This document shows positions 1-9,800 of a DNA stretch of 64,000 nucleotides, in pieces. The position numbers were made by a program, and so were the translations under genes. Numbering within the stretch: the first letter of the stretch is position 1; each line of letters starts with the position of its first letter. The DNA lies in the NCBI RefSeq assembly GCF_001431425.1, contig NZ_LDJG01000014.1, positions 1-64,000 of the forward strand, given 5' to 3'. The DNA is from Stenotrophomonas nitritireducens (lineage in GTDB: Bacteria; Pseudomonadota; Gammaproteobacteria; Xanthomonadales; Xanthomonadaceae). The notes beneath the pieces were generated by a model. That model searched no databases, had not been told where the DNA came from, and was given only the letters and a program-made list of their open reading frames with translations.

Positions 1-1065
1 CAGCGCGTCGCACAGGATCAGGCGGCCCTCGGCGTCGGTGTTGCCGACTTCGATGGTCTTGCCGGACATGGAGGTGATCACGTCGGACGGGCGGTAGGCG
101 TTGCCGTCGATGGCGTTTTCCACCGCCGGCACCACCACCACCAGGTTCAGCGGCAGCCTGGCCTTGACCGTGGCGACGAAGGTGCCGATGACGTTGGCGC
201 CACCGCACATGTCGTACTTCATTTCCTCGATGCCGCCCTGGGTCTTCAGGTTGACGCCGCCGGTGTCGAAGGTGATGCCCTTGCCGACCAGCACGTAGGG
301 CTTGGCGTCGCCGCCGTTGTTCCACTTCAGCACCACCAGCTTGGGGCGGTTGGCCGCGCCGCGGGCCACGGCCAGCAGCGAGCCCATGCCCAGGGCCTCC
401 ATCTGCTGCTCGTCCAGGATCTCGGCCTGCGCGCCTTCATGCTCAGCGGCGGACTTGACCGAGGTCTCGGCCAGGTAGGCCGGGGTGCACAGGTTCGGCG
501 GCAGGTTGCCCAGCTCGCGGGCGTACTCGACGCCGGCGGCGATGGCCTGGCCCTGCTGCAGGGCGGTCTCGTCGCTGCCGCTGATCGCCAGGGTTTCCAG
601 GCCCGGGGCGTCGGGCTTCTTCTTGCCCAGGGTGGCGGTGTAGCGGTAGCTGGCGTGGTTGGCGGCGACCACGGCCTGGCGGACGTTCCAGGCGGCGTCG
701 CGGCCGGCAACGACCAGCTCGGACAGGGTGAACAGCGCGCTGCGGGTGACCCCGCTGCGCAGCGCGCGCGCGGCGTCGCCTACCGCCTTGATGTACTGCG
801 GCACGCCGAACTTGGCCGCATCGCCCAGGCCGACCACCAGCACGCGCGGCGCGGCCACGCCGGCCAGGTCGTGCAGCACGGTGGTGTTGCCGGTCTTGCC
901 GCCGACATCGCCGCGCTCCACCAGCGCCGCGAGGCGGCCGCCGGAGGCGGCGTCCAGCGCCTGCGCCGCCGGGGACAGCGACTTGTCGGAAAAGGCGCCA
1001 ACGATGACGCAGTCGACCGCGACGGAGGCCGGAGCGGCGTGGTTCAGGGTGAATTGCAGAGACAT
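1..1065 (-). CDS. pepA: Leucyl aminopeptidase PepA (C-terminus beyond window start)
   Basis: Cytosolic M17 metallo-aminopeptidase that removes N-terminal residues from peptides; in some bacteria PepA also binds DNA as a XerCD accessory factor. The first 355 codons are present. The start ATG at 1065-1063 gives [12 protein letters not shown], as in other gammaproteobacterial PepA. The M17 signature NTDAEGRL lies at the window edge (about residues 340-350), preceded by the metal and active-site stretch [10 protein letters not shown]. About 135 C-terminal residues are missing because the window starts inside the gene, not because it is broken. It is divergent from lptF across 105 bp, the usual neighbourhood in this group. 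The family call is secure. Confidence 0.95.
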   Translation of the reverse strand, partial: MSLQFTLNHAAPASVAVDCVIVGAFSDKSLSPAAQALDAASGGRLAALVERGDVGGKTGNTTVLHDLAGVAAPRVLVVGLGDAAKFGVPQYIKAVGDAARALRSGVTRSALFTLSELVVAGRDAAWNVRQAVVAANHASYRYTATLGKKKPDAPGLETLAISGSDETALQQGQAIAAGVEYARELGNLPPNLCTPAYLAETSVKSAAEHEGAQAEILDEQQMEALGMGSLLAVARGAANRPKLVVLKWNNGGDAKPYVLVGKGITFDTGGVNLKTQGGIEEMKYDMCGGANVIGTFVATVKARLPLNLVVVVPAVENAIDGNAYRPSDVITSMSGKTIEVGNTDAEGRLILCDAL

Positions 1066-1090
1066 TGATCAGATTCCATTGCCAAATCCG

Positions 1091-1096
1091 TACAAT
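1091..1096 (+). promoter_or_regulatory. Candidate -10 box for lptF
   Basis: TACAAT followed by a CGCG-rich discriminator, 75 bp upstream of the lptF start in the pepA/lptF divergent gap. No convincing -35 is seen at 16-18 bp. The box matches -10-like boxes before purL, glyA and the FMN riboswitch in this window. Confidence 0.4.
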
Positions 1097-1170
1097 CGCG
1101 GACTGTTTCCACCCTTCCAGACCGGCCGGGCGCGCCGCGAACCAAACCGGGAGTTTAAACCACCCACCCC

Positions 1171-2253
1171 ATGGCGAAGCTTGACCGCTACCTGCTGAGC
1201 GACTTCCTCCAGAGCTTCCTGGCGACCCTGACCGTGCTGCTGGTGGTGAGCGTGGGCGGGGTGCTGGTGGACATCCTGGGCCGGATCGCCGACGGCCGCA
1301 TGCCGGCCGGGCTGCTGCTGTCGCAGCTGGGCCTGCAGTTCATCGTCTACCTGCCCATCATCCTGCCGCTGGCCCTGCTGCTCGGGTTGTCGCTGGCCAT
1401 CGCCCGGCTCTACCGGGACTCGGAGATGGCGGTGCTGACCGCGGTGGGGGTCGGCCCGCGGCGCCTGCTGCGACCGGTGCTGATGCTGGTGGTGCCGGTG
1501 GTGGCGGTGGTCGGGGCCTGTTCGCTGTGGCTGGGCCCCTGGGCCAACCGTACCGCCGACGCGATGGTCGAGGCCGCCAGCCGCAGCGTGGTCGTGGCCG
1601 GACTGGAGCCGGGCAGGTTCACCCAGCTTTCCGGCGGCGGCATCGTCTACCTGTCCTCGCTGAGCGAGGACGGCACCAAAATGGGCAAGGTGTTCATCCA
1701 GCGGCAGAAGGACGGGCGCATCGACGTGGTCTCGGCCAACAGCGGCGCGATGTTCTTCGAGGGCGAGCGCCAGCGCTTCCTGCGCCTGGAGGACGGACAC
1801 CGCGTCGAGGGCCCGGAGAACGGCGCGCTGGACTACCGCCTGATGCGCTACGCCAGCAACGAGGTGGCGCTGCCCGACCGCGACGAGCCGCGCGGGCAGG
1901 ACGACCCCGAGGTGCTGCCGACCTTGCGCCTGTTGGGCGACGACCGGCGCGAGGCGCAGGCGCAGCTGCACTGGCGCATCACCCCGCCGCTGCTGGCGCT
2001 GGCCTTCGCCCTGCTGGCCCTGCCGCTGGCGCGCAGCACGCCGCGGCAGCAGCGCTACGGCAGCATCATGCTGGCCTTCCTGGGCTATGTCGTGGGCATC
2101 AGCCTGATGATCAGCGGCCGGCAATGGCTGGCCACCGGCAAGCTGCCGACGGCGCTGGGCATGTGGTGGCTGACCGTGCCGCTGCTGGCGCTGGCGGCAT
2201 GGATGTATTTCCGCGATGGCCGGCTGTCGCGCCGCAAGCGGGGCCGCGCATGA
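1171..2253 (+). CDS. lptF: LPS export ABC transporter permease LptF
   Basis: Inner-membrane permease of the LptB2FGC complex that extracts lipopolysaccharide and passes it to the periplasmic bridge. The protein has 360 residues, normal for the family. An N-terminal membrane pair (VLLVVSVGGVLVDIL and YLPIILPLALLLGLSLAI) is followed by the coupling-helix region (YRDSEMAVLTAVG), a periplasmic beta-jellyroll (about residues 130-260) and C-terminal helices. The start ATG at 1171 gives MAKLDRYLLSDFLQSF, a typical LptF N-terminus. The stop overlaps the lptG start (ATGA), so the two permeases should be co-translated. Confidence 0.96.
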   Translation: MAKLDRYLLSDFLQSFLATLTVLLVVSVGGVLVDILGRIADGRMPAGLLLSQLGLQFIVYLPIILPLALLLGLSLAIARLYRDSEMAVLTAVGVGPRRLLRPVLMLVVPVVAVVGACSLWLGPWANRTADAMVEAASRSVVVAGLEPGRFTQLSGGGIVYLSSLSEDGTKMGKVFIQRQKDGRIDVVSANSGAMFFEGERQRFLRLEDGHRVEGPENGALDYRLMRYASNEVALPDRDEPRGQDDPEVLPTLRLLGDDRREAQAQLHWRITPPLLALAFALLALPLARSTPRQQRYGSIMLAFLGYVVGISLMISGRQWLATGKLPTALGMWWLTVPLLALAAWMYFRDGRLSRRKRGRA

Positions 2254-3356
2254 TGCTGAGCCCGCGCATCCACGATTTCTACGTCGGCCGCACCGTGCTG
2301 TTCACGGTGCTGCTGACCTGGGCGGTGCTGACCGGCCTGGACGCGATGCTGTCGCTGTCCGGCGAGGCCAAGAACATCGGCACCGGCAGCTATACCTTCG
2401 GCCATGCCGTGGCCTGGACCGCCTATACCCTGCCGCGCCGCGCCTACACGCTGTTCCCGATGGCCGCGGTGATCGGCGCGCTGATGGGGCTGGGCCAGCT
2501 GGCCGCGACCTCGGAACTGACCGCCCTGCGCGCGATCGGCCTGTCGCGGCGCCGCATCGCGCTCTCGGTGGCCATCGCGCTGTCGCTGCTGACCGCGATG
2601 ATGGTGGTCAATGGCGAAACCCTGGCGCCGTGGGCGCAGGAAAAGGCCGATGCGCTCAAGGCCAGCGCCAAGTTCAATACAGACATGGCCGTGGCCCGTT
2701 ATTCCGGGCTGTGGGCGCGCGAGGGCGATACCTTCCTCAATGCGCAGAACGGTGAGGAACAGCTCACCGACGAAGGCGGGACGCGCCTGTTGCTGCACGA
2801 CGTGCGCCTGTACCGGCTGGATGCCGGCGGCCGCCTGGCCAGCCTGACTTACGCGGTCACCGCGCGCCACGACACCGATGGCTGGACCCTGGAACAGGTG
2901 CGGCACGACACCTTCGGCGAGCGCTCGGCCACCCGTCGGACGGTCGCCAGCGAACGCTGGGATTCGGCGCTGGACGCGGCGGCGCTGGCCTCCGGCCTGG
3001 CCAAGCCGCGCAGCCTGACCGCGGCCGAACTGCGCACCAGCATCGAGTACCGCAAGCGCAACGGGCTGGATGCGCGCGACTACGAGGACACCTACTGGAG
3101 CCGCTGGTTCTATCCGGTGAACGTGCTGGCGCTGTGCCTGGCGGCGGTGCCGTTCGCGTTCGGCTCGCTGCGCAGCGGCGGCATGGGCAAGCGCCTGTTC
3201 CTGGGCATGCTGTTCGCGCTGGGCTTCCTGCTGCTGCAGATGTTCTTCGGGCGCATGGCCGGCGCGCTCAAGTTCGACTACCGCATCGCCTACGCGTTGC
3301 CGCCGATCGTGATGCTGGCCGTGTCCGGCTGGCTGTTCAAGCGCAGGTCGAGCTGA
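2250..3356 (+). CDS. lptG: LPS export ABC transporter permease LptG
   Basis: Partner of LptF in the LptB2FG extractor of lipopolysaccharide. The protein has 368 residues with the same architecture: transmembrane helices at the N-terminus (TVLFTVLLTWAVLTGLD, then YTLFPMAAVIGALMGLG), the coupling motif TSELTALRAIG, a periplasmic domain and C-terminal helices (VNVLALCLAAVPFAF, LFLGMLFALGFLLLQMFFG). The first ATG (2250) overlaps the lptF stop; a second ATG follows at once (2253), so the start is uncertain by one codon. Downstream are GTAG-type palindromes and then a convergent gene. Confidence 0.96.
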   Translation: MMLSPRIHDFYVGRTVLFTVLLTWAVLTGLDAMLSLSGEAKNIGTGSYTFGHAVAWTAYTLPRRAYTLFPMAAVIGALMGLGQLAATSELTALRAIGLSRRRIALSVAIALSLLTAMMVVNGETLAPWAQEKADALKASAKFNTDMAVARYSGLWAREGDTFLNAQNGEEQLTDEGGTRLLLHDVRLYRLDAGGRLASLTYAVTARHDTDGWTLEQVRHDTFGERSATRRTVASERWDSALDAAALASGLAKPRSLTAAELRTSIEYRKRNGLDARDYEDTYWSRWFYPVNVLALCLAAVPFAFGSLRSGGMGKRLFLGMLFALGFLLLQMFFGRMAGALKFDYRIAYALPPIVMLAVSGWLFKRRSS

Positions 3357-3392
3357 CCTCCGTCCGCCGCGCGCATGCGAAGTGCGCTCCCT

Positions 3393-3461
3393 GTAGGCGC
3401 GATTTCAGTCGCGACCAGGGCCTGCCCCGGAAAGCCCCTTCACGACTGAAGCCGCTCCTGT
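3393..3461. repeat. Pair of inverted GTAG-class REP elements
   Basis: A forward element at 3393-3414 (GTAGGCGCGATTTCAGTCGC) and a facing degenerate element at about 3440-3461 (on the other strand CAGGAGCGGCTTCAGTCG). The two form a head-to-head pair in the convergent gap after lptG, where a bidirectional transcript end would lie. The family also occurs at 10745-10858 and 51939-52050. GTAG-headed REPs are mobilised by RAYT transposases; none is encoded in this window. Confidence 0.8.
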
Positions 3462-3623
3462 GGGTTGAGCATTTCTCCCGCCGCACCGGGCGCGTGCCCG
3501 TCATGCCTGGTCACCCGTGGCAGCGGATGGGGGGCGATCAAGCGCCCATGCCGCGCTACGGGAAACCGGATGAACCGGTTTGCCTGCCGTGCCGCCGCGC
3601 GCCTGTGGAACGAAGCGCCGGGC

Positions 3624-4091
3624 TTATTCCTGTTTGGGCAGGCGCACCAGCCGCGTGTTGCTCAGTCGGTCGTGCCACGTAAGCCGCTCCCGGTCGAACA
3701 GCGCCCACCAGAATCCGAGCCCGCCGCACAGCAGCGACAGCGTGCCGACCGCGTAGCGCTTCCACAGCATGCCCATCGAGGGCGTGCCGTCGGCGCCGCG
3801 CACATGCAGCCGCCACGGGCGCATGCCCAGCGTCTGCCCGCCGCGCTTCCAGCTGGCCGTCGCATACACGCCCGCCACCGCCCAGCAGCACAGCCACAAC
3901 AGCCACTGCAGCGGGCTGTACGGGGCGATGTTGTGGTGCGTGTTGCCGCTTGCGGCCACGTCCAGCAGGGTGAACGGCACGGCGGCGAGCATCCACAGCG
4001 CCAGCACCGGCCACAGGTCGTAGAGCATCGCCAGCAACCGGCGCAGCAGCAGCGGCGAAGGGCGGGACGGGGAAGCGGCGTCTGCGTTCAT
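3624..4091 (-). CDS. RDD family integral membrane protein
   Basis: Small membrane protein of 155 residues. The RDD-family hallmark is seen as [12 protein letters not shown] near the N-terminus, followed by three hydrophobic segments (about 28-46, 65-83, and a weaker one near 120-138) and the family's conserved [14 protein letters not shown] and [11 protein letters not shown] blocks, ending [14 protein letters not shown] proteins are found in transport or ion-homeostasis contexts; the role of this one is unknown. The chosen start ATG (4091) gives [11 protein letters not shown]; a longer in-frame start at 4145 would add a non-hydrophobic leader and is less likely. It is divergent from xerD. Confidence 0.8.
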   Translation of the reverse strand: MNADAASPSRPSPLLLRRLLAMLYDLWPVLALWMLAAVPFTLLDVAASGNTHHNIAPYSPLQWLLWLCCWAVAGVYATASWKRGGQTLGMRPWRLHVRGADGTPSMGMLWKRYAVGTLSLLCGGLGFWWALFDRERLTWHDRLSNTRLVRLPKQE

Positions 4092-4162
4092 CGCGCGAGC
4101 ATACGGGCTGGCGTGCGCGATGTGGATGGGCAGTGGCGCCGGCAATGCCTATCCTTCGCACG

Positions 4163-5248
4163 ATGACTCCGCTTTCCACCGCCGCCGAACGCCGCCAGTT
4201 GGTGATGCAGCTGCCACCGCTGCGCGAGGAGGACGGCCACCGCATCCAGCGCTTTCTCGACGCGATCTGGGCCGAGCAGGGGCTGGCGCGGGCGACGCTG
4301 GACAGCTACCGCAGGGACCTCGAAGGACTGGCGCGCTGGGCGAACGGGCGCGCCTGCGAACCATCGGTCCGTGCGCCGGCGGGCGAACGGCCAGGGAGGG
4401 CGGGGACAACCGCTCCGCGAACCGGTGCCGCTGCGCCGGGGGCGGCTTCATCGGCGCAGGGAAGCCTGTTGGCCGGTATCGACCGGCCAGGCCTGTTCGA
4501 CTATCTGGCCTGGCGCACCCATCACGGCTGGTCGCCGCGCAGCAACGCGCGGCTGTTGTCTGCGCTGCGCGCGTTCTTCGCCGATTGCCTGCGCCGCGGC
4601 GAGCGCGGCGACGATCCCTCCGCGCTGCTGGAGCCGCCCAAGCTGCCGCGGCCACTGCCCAAGGCCCTGGCCGAAAGCCAGATCGAGGCCCTGCTGGCAG
4701 CGCCGGATGTCGCCACGCCGGAGGGGCTGCGTGACCGCGCCATGCTGGAACTGATGTACGCCGCCGGGCTGCGCGTGAGCGAACTGGTCGACCTGCCGGC
4801 CAACGCCGTCAACCTGCGCCAGGGCGTGCTGCGGGTGACCGGCAAGGGCAGCAAGGAGCGGCTGGTGCCCCTGGGCGAGGAATCCCGGCACTGGCTGGAA
4901 CGCTATCTGGCCGATGCGCGCCCGGCGCTGGCCGCGGGCCGGCCGGTGCAGGCCACGGCCCACGGCCAGGTGCCGCTGTTCCTGACCCGCGGCCAGAAGC
5001 CGCTGACCCGCCAGCAGTTCTGGCTGCTGGTGAAGACCTGCGCGGTGGTGGCCGGCATCGACCCGGCGCGGATCAGCCCGCACGGCCTGCGCCACAGTTT
5101 CGCCACCCATCTGCTCAACCATGGCGCCGACCTGCGCGCGCTGCAGATGCTGCTCGGCCACAGCTCGCTGTCCACCACTCAGATATACACCCTGGTCGCG
5201 CGCGAGCATCTGCAGAAGCTGCACCGCAGGCACCACCCGAGGGGGTGA
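4163..5248 (+). CDS. xerD: Tyrosine recombinase XerD with an N-terminal-domain insertion
   Basis: Site-specific recombinase that, with XerC, resolves chromosome dimers at dif. All catalytic residues are visible: Arg204 (GLRVSEL), Lys228 (GKGSKER), His307 and Arg310 ([11 protein letters not shown]), His333 (LGHSSLS) and the nucleophile Tyr342 ([11 protein letters not shown]). The protein has 361 residues against about 300 in the family. The excess is an Ala/Pro/Gly/Arg-rich segment of about 40 residues (about 63-104) between the first helices of the SAM-like core-binding domain ([10 protein letters not shown]) and [13 protein letters not shown]. The frame is open through it, so it looks like a real disordered loop. 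The start ATG 4163 ([11 protein letters not shown]) is preferred to an upstream in-frame ATG at 4133. XerC is the alternative, but the C-terminal catalytic part reads as XerD. Confidence 0.88.
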   Translation: MTPLSTAAERRQLVMQLPPLREEDGHRIQRFLDAIWAEQGLARATLDSYRRDLEGLARWANGRACEPSVRAPAGERPGRAGTTAPRTGAAAPGAASSAQGSLLAGIDRPGLFDYLAWRTHHGWSPRSNARLLSALRAFFADCLRRGERGDDPSALLEPPKLPRPLPKALAESQIEALLAAPDVATPEGLRDRAMLELMYAAGLRVSELVDLPANAVNLRQGVLRVTGKGSKERLVPLGEESRHWLERYLADARPALAAGRPVQATAHGQVPLFLTRGQKPLTRQQFWLLVKTCAVVAGIDPARISPHGLRHSFATHLLNHGADLRALQMLLGHSSLSTTQIYTLVAREHLQKLHRRHHPRG

Positions 5249-5284
5249 GCGGCCGCGCTTGCGCGGCGCCCGGCGGGCCTTCCC

Positions 5285-5500
5285 GGGAAGGCGCCAGCGG
5301 GGCGTTGCCCCGCTCTACAAGGAGAGGGGACGCGGCGGCTTTGCAGCGCCGGGCATCGCCCGGCGGGGCCTGCCCGGGAATGTTCCAGCGGGGCGTTGCC
5401 CCGCTCTACAAGGAGAGGGGGCGCGGCGGCTTTGTAGCGCCGGGCATCGCCCGGCGGGGCCTGCCCGGGAGGGCTCAAGCGGGGCGTTGCCCCGCTCTAC
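5285..5500. repeat. Tandem cluster of two GTAG REP families, 91-bp period
   Basis: Two alternating palindrome families in a tandem array. Family A (reverse-strand reading GTAGAGCGGGGC then AACGCCCCGCT) is at 5296-5318, 5387-5409 and 5478-5500, exactly 91 bp apart. Family B (GTAGCGCCGGGC then ATCGCCCGGCG) is at 5343-5365 (head mutated to GCAG) and 5434-5456. The linkers between them are also repeated (AAGGAGAGGGG-CGCGGCGGCTTT, GGGCCTGCCCGGG). This is a BIME-like composite that has been duplicated as a unit. It fills most of the 434-bp xerD-dsbC gap; no gene is supported there. Confidence 0.88.
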
Positions 5501-5682
5501 GGCGGTGGGACGCTGCGCCGGCAATGGAATCCTTGCAGGCCTCTGGCGCGCCGCGTGCAGTCGCGTCGCGCTGTTCGCGGGCCCTGCGGCAAGCGCCGCC
5601 AATCCCACCCCGCGCTGAACGTCCCGATCCGCGGGTATGCGAGAATCGCCACGCTTTCCGCCTCTTTCCCCTTGGAATCCCC

Positions 5683-6462
5683 ATGCTCCGAATCGCCATC
5701 GCCGCGCTGCTGGGCGCGATCAGCCTGACCGCCTGCGCGCAGTCGAAGGCGCCCGAAACCACCACCGCCGCCGCTCCGGCCGCCGGCGATGGCGCGGTCG
5801 AGAAGCGGGTGCGCGATGCGCTCAAGCAGCTGGATCCGAATTTCAGCCCGGACTACATCGGCGCCGCACCGTTCGCCGGTTTCCGCGAGGTGGTGGTGTC
5901 CGGCCAGGTGCTGTACGTCACCGACGACGGCCGCTTCCTGCTGCAGGCCCAGCCCTACGACATCGGCAAGCGCGCGCTGGCCACCAGCGAAGGCCTGCTG
6001 GCCTACCGCCGCAAGCTGCTGTCCACGCTGCCGCATTCGGACCGGATCGTGTTCGCGCCGCCGAACGCCAAGTACACCATCAGCGTGTTCACCGACATCG
6101 AGTGCGGTTACTGCCGCAAGCTGCACCAGGACATCGCCGAACTGAACCGCCAGGGCATCGCCGTCGAGTACCTGGCGTTCCCGCGCATGGGCCTGGGCAG
6201 CAAGGACCATACCGACATGATCTCGGTGTGGTGCGCCAGCGACCGCAAGGCGGCGCTGACCGCCGCCAAGTCCGACCGCCCGGTGGAGGCGAAGAACTGC
6301 ACCAACCCGGTGACGATGCAGTACAACGTCGGCCAGCAGCTGGGCATCAGCGGCACTCCGGCGATCTTCGCCGCCGACGGCACCCAGTTGGGCGGCTACC
6401 TGCCGCCGGCGCAGCTCAAGGCGGCGCTGGAACGGCTTCCCGGCGCGTCCGGCAGCCCCTGA
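5683..6462 (+). CDS. dsbC: DsbC-like thiol:disulfide interchange protein (predicted lipoprotein)
   Basis: Periplasmic disulfide isomerase family: an N-terminal dimerisation domain (about residues 38-95, EKRVRDALKQLDPNF...) and a thioredoxin fold with the redox motif Cys141-Gly-Tyr-Cys144 (TDIECGYCRKLH) and the cis-Pro loop SGTPAIF. A second cysteine pair, VWCASD and KNCTN, matches the structural disulfide of the family. The length of 259 is normal. The signal peptide ends in LTAC (Cys18) followed by a low-complexity TTTAAAPAAGDG linker, which fits a lipobox; E. coli DsbC is soluble. The start ATG 5683 gives MLRIAIAALLGAISL. A strong terminator follows directly. Confidence 0.88.
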   Translation: MLRIAIAALLGAISLTACAQSKAPETTTAAAPAAGDGAVEKRVRDALKQLDPNFSPDYIGAAPFAGFREVVVSGQVLYVTDDGRFLLQAQPYDIGKRALATSEGLLAYRRKLLSTLPHSDRIVFAPPNAKYTISVFTDIECGYCRKLHQDIAELNRQGIAVEYLAFPRMGLGSKDHTDMISVWCASDRKAALTAAKSDRPVEAKNCTNPVTMQYNVGQQLGISGTPAIFAADGTQLGGYLPPAQLKAALERLPGASGSP

Positions 6463-6467
6463 GGCAG

Positions 6468-6492
6468 AAACGGCGGCCGAGGCCGCCGTTTT
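6468..6492 (+). terminator. Intrinsic terminator after dsbC
   Basis: Perfect 8-bp GC stem CGGCGGCC / GGCCGCCG with a GA loop, flanked by AAA upstream and TTTT downstream, six bases after the dsbC stop. Confidence 0.85.
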
Positions 6493-6583
6493 CATGTCCG
6501 CCATCGCCAGCCACCGTTCCCCGGGCGGGTGGCGGGCATGGCCCATCGCCGTCCTTGCAGGCCGGAGCATTCCCATGCAGGCC

Positions 6584-6653
6584 CGCCGGGCGGTACCCGG
6601 CGCTACAGAGCCGCTGCGCGTCCTCACCTTGTAGAGCGGGGCAACGCCCCGCT
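6584..6653. repeat. Inverted pair of GTAG REPs (families B and A)
   Basis: A family B element on the minus strand (6584-6606, CGCCGGGCGG then TACCCGGCGCTAC) and a family A element on the plus strand (6631-6653, GTAGAGCGGGGC then AACGCCCCGCT). They sit between the dsbC terminator and the purL promoter. The 345-bp dsbC-purL gap otherwise holds only these sites. Confidence 0.85.
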
Positions 6654-6768
6654 GAAGCCTTCCCGGTAAAACACCGGTGGCATGCCCCGCCTCCGCAATC
6701 CGGGCCCTGTTCCCGCCGCGGCGATGCGGCATGCCGTCGCCGGTTCCAGCCCGCGGCGCTCGCTCCGG

Positions 6769-6774
6769 TACAAT
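6769..6774 (+). promoter_or_regulatory. Candidate -10 box for purL
   Basis: GGTACAAT followed by a GGCGGG discriminator, 33 bp before the purL ATG, giving an expected leader of about 27 nt. TTCCAG at 6744-6749 is a weak -35 at 19 bp. No PurR-type palindrome was recognised. Confidence 0.45.
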
Positions 6775-6807
6775 GGCGGGCCCGACTCCCACCATGGTCT
6801 CCCGGAC

Positions 6808-9800
6808 ATGATCGTCCTCGAGGGCGCAGCCGCCCTTTCGCCGTTCCGCCGCGAACGTCTTGAATCCCGCCTGCAGTCCATCGCCGCCGATCTGCGCATT
6901 ACCGGTGCCTGGCACGTCTACTTCATCCAGGCCGCCGATGCCGCGGCCGTCGACCAGGCCGTGCTGGGCCGCATCCTGCAGGGCCAGCCGCAGCCGGCCG
7001 CCGCCGCCGCGGATACGGTCTCGCGCTATGTGGTGCCGCGCCTGGGCACGCTGTCGCCCTGGTCGAGCAAGGCCTCCGAGCTGGTGCGCGGCGCCGGCCT
7101 GCCGATCCAGCGCGTGGAGCGCGGAACCCGCATCGACCTGGCCGGCTGGCCGTCCGACCCGGCAAAGCAGGCCGCCGTGGCCAGGCTGCTGCACGATGCG
7201 ATGACGCAGTCGCTGCTGACCGGCATCGAACAGGCGCAGGCGCTGTTCACCAGCCCGGCGCGCGGCCAGCTGGAGCGCATCGCCCTGGCCGACCTGGAAG
7301 CGGCCAACAAGCGCCTGGGCCTGGCCCTGGCCGACGACGAGATCGACTACCTGCGCCGGCGCTATGCCGAGCTGGGCCGCGATCCGTCCGATGTCGAACT
7401 GATGATGTTCGCGCAGGCCAATTCCGAGCACTGCCGGCACAAGATCTTCAACGCCAGCTGGACCATCGACGGGCGCGAGCAGGACCGCTCGCTGTTCCGC
7501 ATGATCAAGAACACCCACCAGCAGACCCCGCAGCACACGTTGAGCGCCTACAGCGACAACGCGGCGGTGATCGAAGGCGAGCCGGCCGCGCGCTACCGCC
7601 CCGATCCGGCCAGCGGGAAGTACCGCAGCGAAGCGGTGGTGCCCAGCGCGTTCCAGATCAAGGTGGAGACGCACAACCATCCGACCGCGATCGCGCCGTT
7701 CCCGGGCGCTTCGACCGGCGCCGGTGGCGAGATCCGCGACGAAGGCGCCACCGGCCGCGGCGGCAAGCCCAAGGCCGGCCTGACCGGCTTCTCGGTCTCG
7801 CACCTGCGCATCCCGACCCTGCCGCAGCCGTGGGAGGCGCCGCGCGCGCTGAATCCGCGCATGGCGCCGGCGCTGGACATCATGCTCGACGGCCCGCTCG
7901 GCGGCGCCGCGTTCAACAACGAATTCGGCCGCCCCAACCTGCTCGGTTACTTCCGCAGCTTCGAGCTGCCGGAAGACGGCATCACCCGCGCCTACGACAA
8001 GCCGATCATGCTGGCCGGCGGCCTGGGCGCGATCGACCGCGTGCAGGTGGACAAGCTGAAGCTGCAGGACGGCGACATCGTCATCGTGCTCGGCGGCCCG
8101 GCGATGCTGATCGGCCTGGGCGGCGGCGCCGCCTCGTCGGTGGCCTCGGGCGAGAGCGCCGAGGACCTCGACTTCGCCAGCGTGCAGCGCGACAACCCGG
8201 AGATGGAGCGCCGCTGCCAGGAAGTGATCGACCGCTGCGTGGCCATGGGCACCGGCAACCCGATCAAGTTCTTCCACGACGTCGGCGCCGGCGGCCTGTC
8301 CAACGCCATCCCGGAACTGCTGCACGATTCCGGGGTCGGTGGCGTGATCGACCTGGGCAAGGTGCCCACCGACGACCCGTCGCTGTCGCCGCTGGAACTG
8401 TGGTGCAACGAGTCGCAGGAGCGCTACGTGCTGGGCATCCCGGCCGGGCGCTTGGCCGAGTTCACCGACATCTGCGCGCGCGAGCGCTGCCCGTTCGCCG
8501 CGGTCGGCATCGCCACAGCCGAGGAGCGCCTGGTCGTGGCCTACGGCGCGACCCCGGGCAACGTCCCGGCCGACGCGCCGATCGACCTGCCGATGGACGT
8601 GCTGTTCGGCAAGGCGCCGAAGATGCACCGCGATACCGCGCATCCGGCCGCGCCGCGCTGGCCGGCGTTGAAGACCGCCGGCATCGACCTGCACGACGCC
8701 GGCCTGCGCGTGCTCGCGCACCCGACCGTGGCATCGAAGAGCTTCCTGGTCACCATCGGCGACCGCAGCGTCGGCGGCCTTGCCGCGCGCGAACAGATGA
8801 TCGGCCCGTGGCAGCTGCCGATGGCCGACGTCGCCATCACCCTGGCCGGGTTCGACACCTGGGCCGGCGAAGCCATGTCGCTGGGCGAGCGCACCCCGCT
8901 GGCCCTGCTGGACGCCGCCGCCTCGGCGCGCATGGCGGTGGGCGAAGCGATCACCAACCTGTGCGCCGCGCCGGTGACCTCGCTGGATACGGTCAAGCTG
9001 TCGGCCAACTGGATGGCCGCCTGCGGCCACGACGGCGAAGACGCGCTGCTGTACGACGCGGTCAAGGCGGTGGGCATGGAGCTGTGCCCGCAGCTGGACA
9101 TCAGCATCCCGGTGGGCAAGGACTCGCTGTCGATGCAGGCGCAGTGGCAGGCCGACGGCAAGGCCGAGAAATCGGTGTCGCCGGTGTCGCTGGTGATCTC
9201 GGCGTTCGCGCCGGTGGTCGATGCGCGCCAGCAGTTGACCCCGCTGCTCGACCGCGATACCGAAAGCGAGCTGTGGCTGATCGGGCTGGGCGCGGGCAAG
9301 CAGCGCCTGGGCGGTTCGATCCTGGCCCAGACCCAGGCCGACCACAGCGCGCTGCCGGCCTTCGCCGGCGAAGTGCCGGACCTGGACGATCCCGAGCGCC
9401 TGCGCGGCTTCTTCGAACTGATCCGCGATGCGCGCGAAGCCGGCCTGCTGCTGGCCTACCACGACCGCAGCGACGGCGGCGCGTTCGCCGCGCTGTGCGA
9501 GATGTCCTTCGCCTCGCGCCTGGGCCTGGACATCGTGCTCGACGCCTGGGGCGACGATCCGTTCCGCAGCCTGTTCAACGAGGAACTGGGTGCGGTGGTG
9601 CAGATCGCCCGCGAAGACCGCGCCGCGTTCGCCGACCTGGTCGAGCGCCACGCGCTGACCGAGTGCGCGCAGCGCATCGCACGGCCGACCACCGCGCCGG
9701 TAGTGCGCGTGCAGCTGGAAGGCGAAACGCTGGTCGAATGGCGCTGGGAAGAACTGTTCGACGCCTGGTGGTCGGTGACCCACGCCATGCAGAAGCTGCG

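Noticed and set aside
4133..4163. Upstream start for xerD at 4133
   Set aside because: Adds ten residues unlike the family N-terminus; the ATG at 4163 gives a sensible start.
5285..5500. CRISPR-like array after xerD
   Set aside because: Regular spacing comes from a tandem 91-bp duplication of REP palindromes; the linkers are repeated rather than unique and no cas genes are present.
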